Shown here one piece after another: positions 59,034-64,000 of a stretch of DNA of 64,000 nucleotides; the stretch's first letter is position 1; each line of letters begins with the position of its first letter. The DNA comes from Actinocatenispora sp036503555. GTDB taxonomy: Bacteria; Actinomycetota; Actinomycetes; Mycobacteriales; Micromonosporaceae. The notes under the pieces are model-generated. The model was not told where the DNA came from and did no database searches. It saw only the letters and a program-made list of their open reading frames with translations. Location of the stretch: the NCBI GenBank assembly GCA_036503555.1, contig DASXWQ010000075.1, positions 1 through 64,000 on the forward strand, written 5' to 3'. The translations under genes and the position numbers were made by a program.

Positions 59034-62000
59034 TGGCCCGTCACCTGGCGGCCGTGCGTGGACAGCGGGCAGCTCGACTGCACCGCGCAGGACCGGCAGT
59101 GCTCGTTCACGACCGCGCTGAACGTGGCGGCCGCCATCCGCCGCGCCGCGTCGTGCACCATCTCCTCCGCCCAACCCGGATCGTCCGCGTCGGCGAGCGC
59201 CGGCTGCCGCTGCTCGCGCGGATGCGCCCGGGTACCACCGATCTGCACGAGCGCCGCGCCGCCCGGCTCGACGCCGTCGGAGATGCCGGGCAGCTCCGTG
59301 AACGCGTCGTGCCCCGCCGCCACCTGGTACGCGGCGAGCTGCGGGTGCACGGCCGCGGCGGCGTCGGTCGGCGCCGTACCACCGGTTTTGAGGTCGATGA
59401 TGACCGGGCGGCCGTACTCGTCGAGCTCCAACCGGTCGACCGCGCCGGTCAGCTCCACCGCCGGATCGTCCGGCCGGGACGGCAGCTTCGTCCGGAAACG
59501 GCGCTCGGTGGCAACCAGCCGGCGCGGGTTGTCGGCCAGCCACTCGGCCAGCTTGTCGAGCATCCGGTCCGCCTCGGCCCGCTTGCGGTCCACCACCCAG
59601 CGCGCCGGGAACTCCACCTCGTCCCAGTGCTCGTCCAGGTATTTCCGCAACGCCGCGAGGTCGTCGGTCTCGGCGGCGGCGTTGTGCACCAACGTACCGA
59701 CGCTCTGCTCCACGCCCGGCGGGTTCGCGCCGCCGTGCCGCTCCAGCACCCACCGCACGCCGCACCGGCCTACGTTCTCCACAGTGGACGGTGAGACCTC
59801 GACCGTCTCGCCGGGCCCGGCCAGCGGGCGCTCGTCCGACAGCGCGCCCATCCCCCACCACGACGCCGGATGCGCCCCCGGTACGCCCGCCGCCGCCAGC
59901 TTCGCCAACTGCCGCGCCGCCGACCGCCGCCGCGCCGGGTCACCGTCCACATCGGACACCACGGTACGCAGCTCGGCCACCAGCGCCGGCAACGTCAACG
60001 CCCGCGGCACCACCGTGGTACCCGCGACGTCGGTGCCCGTCAGGTCGGTGACGAACCGACTCGGCAGCTCCTCGCCGTCGCCGGCCGCCACCGCCGACAC
60101 GATCAGCCGGTGCCGGGCGCGTGTGGTCGCCACGTAGAACAGCTTGCGTTCCTCGTCGAGCAGGGCCGCACGGTGCGCCGCCGTACCCACGGCCGGCGGG
60201 TCGGCGGGCTCGCTGCCCGCCGGATCCGGCTGCCGGCCCGCGGCGAGGTCCACCACCAGCTCCGACCCGAGCAGGCTGCCGCGCAGCCGCAGGTCCGGCC
60301 ACGCACCCTCCTGTACGCCCGGCACCGCGACGAGATCCCACTCCAGGCCCTTCGACGCGTGCACGGTGAGGATCCGCACCGCCTCGCCGCGCTCCCCGGT
60401 CGGTGCCAGCGAGTCGCCCGGAAGCTGTTGCGCCGCAACGTGTTCGCCGAACGCGGCCGGCCCGACACCGGGCAGCCGCTCGGTGAACCGGCGGGCCGCG
60501 TCGAACAGCGCGACCACCGCGTCCAGGTCCCGGTCCGCGGCCGCGCCGCGCTGCCCACCGGCCAGCGCCAACCGGGTCCACCGGTCCGCCAGGCCGCTCC
60601 GCTGCCACACCTCCCACAGCACGTCCAACGCCGTCGCGCCCGGCTGGTGCGCGGTACGCCGGGCCGTCGCCAGCAGCTCCGCGACGCGTACCGCCGGGGC
60701 GGCCCACCGCCGGTCCACCGCCACCAGCTCCACCGGCCGCCGCAACGCCTCCAGCAGCAGTACGCCCGACGGACGCCGGTCGCCGCCCGGCAGCGCCAGC
60801 GCGCGCAGGCCCTGGCGCAACTGCCGCTCCGTGAACGGATCCGCGCCGCCCAGCGGCGAGTGCAGCAGCCCGACCGCCGCCTCCTCGGTCAGCGTCTCCG
60901 GCCGCAGCGCGCACCGCAGCAACGTCAGCAGCGGCGCCACCGCCGGCTGCGCCGACAGCGGCAGGTCCTCCGCCGCCACCCGCACCGGCACGCCGGCCTG
61001 CGTCAGCGCCCGCCGCAGCGGCGCGAGCTGCCGCACCGTGGACCGCACCAGCACCGCCATCCGCGACCACGGCACGCCGCGCAGCAGGTGCGCCTCCCGC
61101 AGCGCGTGCGCCAGGTACGCCGACTCCTGCGCCGCCGACCGGAACACCCGCACGTCCACCGCCCCCGGCTCCGCGTCGCCGTCGTGCGGCGGCGGGGCCA
61201 CGGCGCGGTGCCGGGGCGGGCCGGTGAGGCGGGAGGCGACGCGCCGGGTCAGCGCGGACAGCTCCGCCGCCTGCCGCCACGCCGTCCACAGCACGACCGT
61301 CGGCGCCGGTACGCCCGGCGCGACGGGGAACCGGTCGCCGAACCCGCTCACCCCCGCCGGATCCGCGCCACGGAACGCGAACGTCGACGAGTCCGGGTCG
61401 CCGAACGCCACCAGGTGCCGGCCGTCCCCGGCCAGCAGCGACAACAGGTCGAGCTGCGCCGGATCCGTGTCGTGCAGCTCGTCGACGAAGCAGTAGCGGA
61501 AGCGGTCCCGCTCCGCCGCCAGCAACGCCGCATCGTCCGTCAGCAGGTCCACCGCCGCCCGGATCAGCTCGGCCGGATCGTACGACGCGGCGCCGTGCCC
61601 CGTCGCGTCACGCAGCGCCAGCACCGCGCCGTACTCGTCGGCGAAGCGCGCCGCCGCCCGCCAGTCGGCCCGGCCCAGCTCGGCGCCCCACGCCGCCAGC
61701 CGCCCCGGCGGTACGCCCCGCTCGGCGGCCCGGGCCAGCAGGTCACGCAGCTCCGCCACGAAACCGCGGGTACCGAGCGCGGCGCGCAGCTCGTCCGGCC
61801 AGCCCGCGTCGTACGTCGCGTCCTCGATGCCGGCGGCGAGCATCTCCCGGATCGTCACGTCCTGCTCCGGCCCGGCCAGCAGCCGCGGCTCCGGCTCGCC
61901 GCGCTCGGTCGCCGCGCGCCGCAGCACCCCGTACGCGTAGCCGTGGAAGGTGCGGACGACCGGCTCGGCCCGGAACGCGACACCCGACGCGTCGGTGGCC

Positions 62001-62308
62001 AGCCGGGTCGCGACCTGCCGCCGCAGCCGCCCCGCCATCCGCCGGCCGAACGTCAGCACCAACACCCGGTCGGCGCCCGCCGCCGCGGCGCGCGCCGCGA
62101 CCGACTCCACCAGCGTCGTCGTCTTCCCCGTACCCGGTGCGCCGAGCACCAGCAACGGCCCGCGCTCGTGCGCGACGACCTCCCGCTGGGCAGCGTCGTG
62201 CGCCAGCGGTGCCGAACCGGACACCGCCGGCCGTACGAGCCTGTACCCCCCGGGTGCTCCGAGCGGTGTGCCGGCGGGGCCGCCCACGCCGGCGCTCGGA
62301 GCGTTCAC
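59030..62308 (-). CDS. adnA: AdnAB-type helicase-nuclease subunit with divergent motor and Fe-S cysteines
   Basis: A 1092-residue protein. Walker A is GAPGTGKT (56-63). Motif II is FVDELHDTDPA instead of DEYQD, and motif III is GDPDSSTFAFRGA, lacking the usual Gln, so this motor may be slow or structural. The C-terminal nuclease has IIDLKTGG and QLAAYQ, framed by four cysteines (one in VGRCGVRW and three in CRSCAVQSSC) that form an AddB-type iron-sulfur cluster site. It is the first gene of the operon; the mycobacterial pair is arranged alike. Subunit A is inferred from order and the weaker motor. Confidence 0.82.
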   Translation of the reverse strand: MNAPSAGVGGPAGTPLGAPGGYRLVRPAVSGSAPLAHDAAQREVVAHERGPLLVLGAPGTGKTTTLVESVAARAAAAGADRVLVLTFGRRMAGRLRRQVATRLATDASGVAFRAEPVVRTFHGYAYGVLRRAATERGEPEPRLLAGPEQDVTIREMLAAGIEDATYDAGWPDELRAALGTRGFVAELRDLLARAAERGVPPGRLAAWGAELGRADWRAAARFADEYGAVLALRDATGHGAASYDPAELIRAAVDLLTDDAALLAAERDRFRYCFVDELHDTDPAQLDLLSLLAGDGRHLVAFGDPDSSTFAFRGADPAGVSGFGDRFPVAPGVPAPTVVLWTAWRQAAELSALTRRVASRLTGPPRHRAVAPPPHDGDAEPGAVDVRVFRSAAQESAYLAHALREAHLLRGVPWSRMAVLVRSTVRQLAPLRRALTQAGVPVRVAAEDLPLSAQPAVAPLLTLLRCALRPETLTEEAAVGLLHSPLGGADPFTERQLRQGLRALALPGGDRRPSGVLLLEALRRPVELVAVDRRWAAPAVRVAELLATARRTAHQPGATALDVLWEVWQRSGLADRWTRLALAGGQRGAAADRDLDAVVALFDAARRFTERLPGVGPAAFGEHVAAQQLPGDSLAPTGERGEAVRILTVHASKGLEWDLVAVPGVQEGAWPDLRLRGSLLGSELVVDLAAGRQPDPAGSEPADPPAVGTAAHRAALLDEERKLFYVATTRARHRLIVSAVAAGDGEELPSRFVTDLTGTDVAGTTVVPRALTLPALVAELRTVVSDVDGDPARRRSAARQLAKLAAAGVPGAHPASWWGMGALSDERPLAGPGETVEVSPSTVENVGRCGVRWVLERHGGANPPGVEQSVGTLVHNAAAETDDLAALRKYLDEHWDEVEFPARWVVDRKRAEADRMLDKLAEWLADNPRRLVATERRFRTKLPSRPDDPAVELTGAVDRLELDEYGRPVIIDLKTGGTAPTDAAAAVHPQLAAYQVAAGHDAFTELPGISDGVEPGGAALVQIGGTRAHPREQRQPALADADDPGWAEEMVHDAARRMAAATFSAVVNEHCRSCAVQSSCPLSTHGRQVTGQ

Positions 62309-62402
62309 GCCCGATGGCTCCGACGCCTCGCGCTCACCGCACCATCAGACCACGCCGGTACGACACTGCACATCCGCCCACACCGCCCGGCCACCTGGAC
62401 GA

Positions 62403-63815
62403 TCAGGCGGAGTGGTGCGACAGGGTCACGTCGTACTCGCGGTGCTCGCCCGCCGTCAGCCGCACCTCCGCCGACACCGCCGGGAAACCGGAGGCGACCA
62501 GCGTGTACTCACCGGCCGCCACGTCGTCGAAGTGGTAGCGGCCGTCGTCGTCGGTCGCGATCTGGCCGGCGGCCTCGCCGCGCGCGTCGTACAGGGTGAC
62601 GAGGGTGTCGGGCAGCGGGCGCCGGTCGCGGTCGGCGCGCGCGACGCCGAGCACGCTGGCGCCGCCGACGAGCCCCACGTCCAGGCCGAGCGTGCCGGTC
62701 TCCGGCACGAGCACCGGCACCGCCGCAGGCCGGTAGCCCGGCGCGTGCGCCACCACCGTGTACCCGCCGGCCAGCAGCTCGGTGAACCGGTACCCGCCGG
62801 TGTCGTCGGCGGTGCCCGCGGCCAGCACCTCGCCGCCGCTGTCCACCAGCGACACCGTCGCGCCCGGCACGGTCTCGGTGCCGCCGGCCAGCCGTACCGT
62901 GCCGGTGAGCACCGCGGTGCCGGTGAGCGTGATCGGCAGCTCGACCGGCCCGGCGCCGACCGCCACCACCGACGCCGACGGCTGGTGCCCCCGCGCGCGG
63001 ACGATCAGCGTGTACGTGCCCGACGTCGGCGCGGGCACCTGGTACCAGCCGTCCACGCCGGTCACGCAGCGCCCGGTCTGCCGGCCGGACAGGTCGATCA
63101 GCGTCACGGCGGCCTCCGCCACGACCTTGTTGCCGGCGTCCCGCACGTATCCCCGGACGGGGACGCCGGCGGGCTCCGGCTCGGGCGGCCGGCGGCGCCC
63201 GTTGGGTCGTACCTCGCCGCCCCACGTCGGCCCCGCCCACTCCGGCAGGTCCGCGGTACGCGACCGGTCGTCGCCCGCGGCGACCCGCGCGCGAAGCGTC
63301 CGCCCACCGCCGGCCAGTGCCGGCTGCGTCGCCGGTACGCCCGGCCGCGTCGGCGCCGTGCCGGCGTACGCCGGCACGGGCTGCTCGATCGGCGCGTCGT
63401 CGGCCAGCCGTCCGCCCGCGTCGTCCTCGGACCGGCCGGCCCGCGCGGGCTCGGCGAAGCGTCCGGACGCGGCGGCGTCGGCGAACCGCTCGGCCAGCCG
63501 AACGGGCTGCTCAGCGGCCTGGGCGTCGGCCGGTGTGTCGGCGGCCGGTGTCGCGAAGCCCGGCACCGGGCTCCCGGTCGCCGCGTCGGCGGGCCGGCGG
63601 ACGCGGCGGTGCGCGCGCTCACGCAGCACCGCGGCGAGCACCAGCAGGATCGCGGCGAGCAGGGCGGCGGCACCGATCGCGGCGGGCCAGCGCCAGCCGT
63701 ACTTGTCGTGGTCGATGTGCCCGGTGACGGCGAGGCCGGCGCCGGCCACGAGGACACCGAGGATGAGGCCGGCTCCGATGGCGGGTGCCCACCAGCCCCT
63801 GGTGGTTTTCGTCAT
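62403..63815 (-). CDS. Membrane protein with three carboxypeptidase-regulatory-like repeats
   Basis: A 470-residue protein. Two transmembrane helices lie near the N-terminus (~10-30 and ~44-65), followed by a ~155-residue disordered Ala/Pro/Arg/Glu linker. Then come repeated beta-sandwich units, seen as VRGYVRDAGNKVVAEAAVTLIDLSG, LTGTVRLAGG...GATVSLVDSGG and LGVARADRDRRPLPDTLVTLYDARG, each ending in a D-G-x-Y-x-F/V turn and an AGxYTL strand. Such CarboxypepD_reg/Cna-B-like domains are structural or ligand-binding modules. The topology puts the repeats in the cytoplasm if the two helices form a hairpin, which is unusual. Confidence 0.8.
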   Translation of the reverse strand: MTKTTRGWWAPAIGAGLILGVLVAGAGLAVTGHIDHDKYGWRWPAAIGAAALLAAILLVLAAVLRERAHRRVRRPADAATGSPVPGFATPAADTPADAQAAEQPVRLAERFADAAASGRFAEPARAGRSEDDAGGRLADDAPIEQPVPAYAGTAPTRPGVPATQPALAGGGRTLRARVAAGDDRSRTADLPEWAGPTWGGEVRPNGRRRPPEPEPAGVPVRGYVRDAGNKVVAEAAVTLIDLSGRQTGRCVTGVDGWYQVPAPTSGTYTLIVRARGHQPSASVVAVGAGPVELPITLTGTAVLTGTVRLAGGTETVPGATVSLVDSGGEVLAAGTADDTGGYRFTELLAGGYTVVAHAPGYRPAAVPVLVPETGTLGLDVGLVGGASVLGVARADRDRRPLPDTLVTLYDARGEAAGQIATDDDGRYHFDDVAAGEYTLVASGFPAVSAEVRLTAGEHREYDVTLSHHSA

Positions 63816-64000
63816 CTGCTGTCAGTCCCCCTCGTCGCACGCTGCCTCGGCCCGCCGACGGGCCGGGGTTCATGATGACGCGGATGGCCGGGCCGATCGC
63901 GCCCGGCCGAGGGGTCCCCGTCGGCCGGTGACCGGGCGAACCGGACACCGCCTGGCAGCCTACGCTTCCCACCCCGGTATGCCCGATCCCACCCGAATGG
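63816..64000. other. Window-end intergenic sequence
   Basis: No gene is recognised. A small inverted repeat CGGCCCG/CGGGCCG lies near 63848-63865, in the leader of the membrane protein gene. Confidence 0.35.

Overview
The window is from a very GC-rich (about 72%) actinobacterium. Shine-Dalgarno-led GTG/ATG starts, a WhiB-family regulator, mycoredoxin, an AdnAB-type helicase-nuclease, a deazaflavin (F420)-type reductase and many ROK, LuxR and MarR regulators all fit. The coding style, the abundant CBM/Kelch/carboxypeptidase-regulatory modules and the actinobacterial GAGCGAGCGCAGCGAGC repeat suggest Micromonosporaceae or a close relative. The family is an inference; the class is secure.

Layout. 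(1) 1-17.8 kb is a secretion and sugar-use region: a zinc-ribbon protein cut by the window edge, a TrmB/LuxR-like regulator convergent with a giant secreted S53 peptidase, a sugar ABC importer lacking its own ATPase and divergent from a ROK repressor that shares one operator with it, trehalohydrolase TreZ, a CGNR protein, a serine hydrolase, and a second ROK repressor divergent from a creatininase-family enzyme coupled to a glucarate-dehydratase-like enolase. (2) 17.8-27.2 kb holds a putative 20-residue membrane peptide, a GH15 glucosidase/trehalase, a copper pair (YcnI + CopC-CopD fusion), a thiol-redox set (MauE/DoxX-like, DsbA-like, BCP peroxiredoxin) and a LysR/EamA divergent pair.

(3) 27.2-45.9 kb and 55.4-62.3 kb resemble a conserved actinobacterial DNA-repair and antibiotic-response neighbourhood (from memory, like M. 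tuberculosis Rv3195-Rv3202c): YgjP-like metalloprotease, ThiF-like protein, ABC1 kinase, whiB7, uvrD2, mycoredoxin, nudC, then the two AdnAB-type subunits. Two M16 peptidases lie beside nudC. The whiB7 gene has a full leader: a promoter with an AT-rich element, a 138-codon upstream ORF ending in rare codons, and an intrinsic terminator before whiB7. A cluster of DnaA boxes lies before the ThiF-like gene, and a candidate three-way-junction RNA lies before a DUF5679-like zinc-ribbon gene. (4) 46-55.3 kb is an accessory interval: a serine-recombinase-like zinc-ribbon protein, an SPFH-RHH-GPP34 operon headed by a perfect 16-bp palindrome, a tandem-GNAT protein, and a DeoR repressor divergent from an MFS/metallo-hydrolase/HAD operon that starts with an overlapping leader ORF. 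The window ends with a membrane protein carrying three carboxypeptidase-regulatory-like repeats.

Many genes are tightly packed with 1-4 nt stop/start overlaps, and most convergent pairs are separated by strong GC hairpins. No tRNA, rRNA, CRISPR array or intact mobile element was seen.
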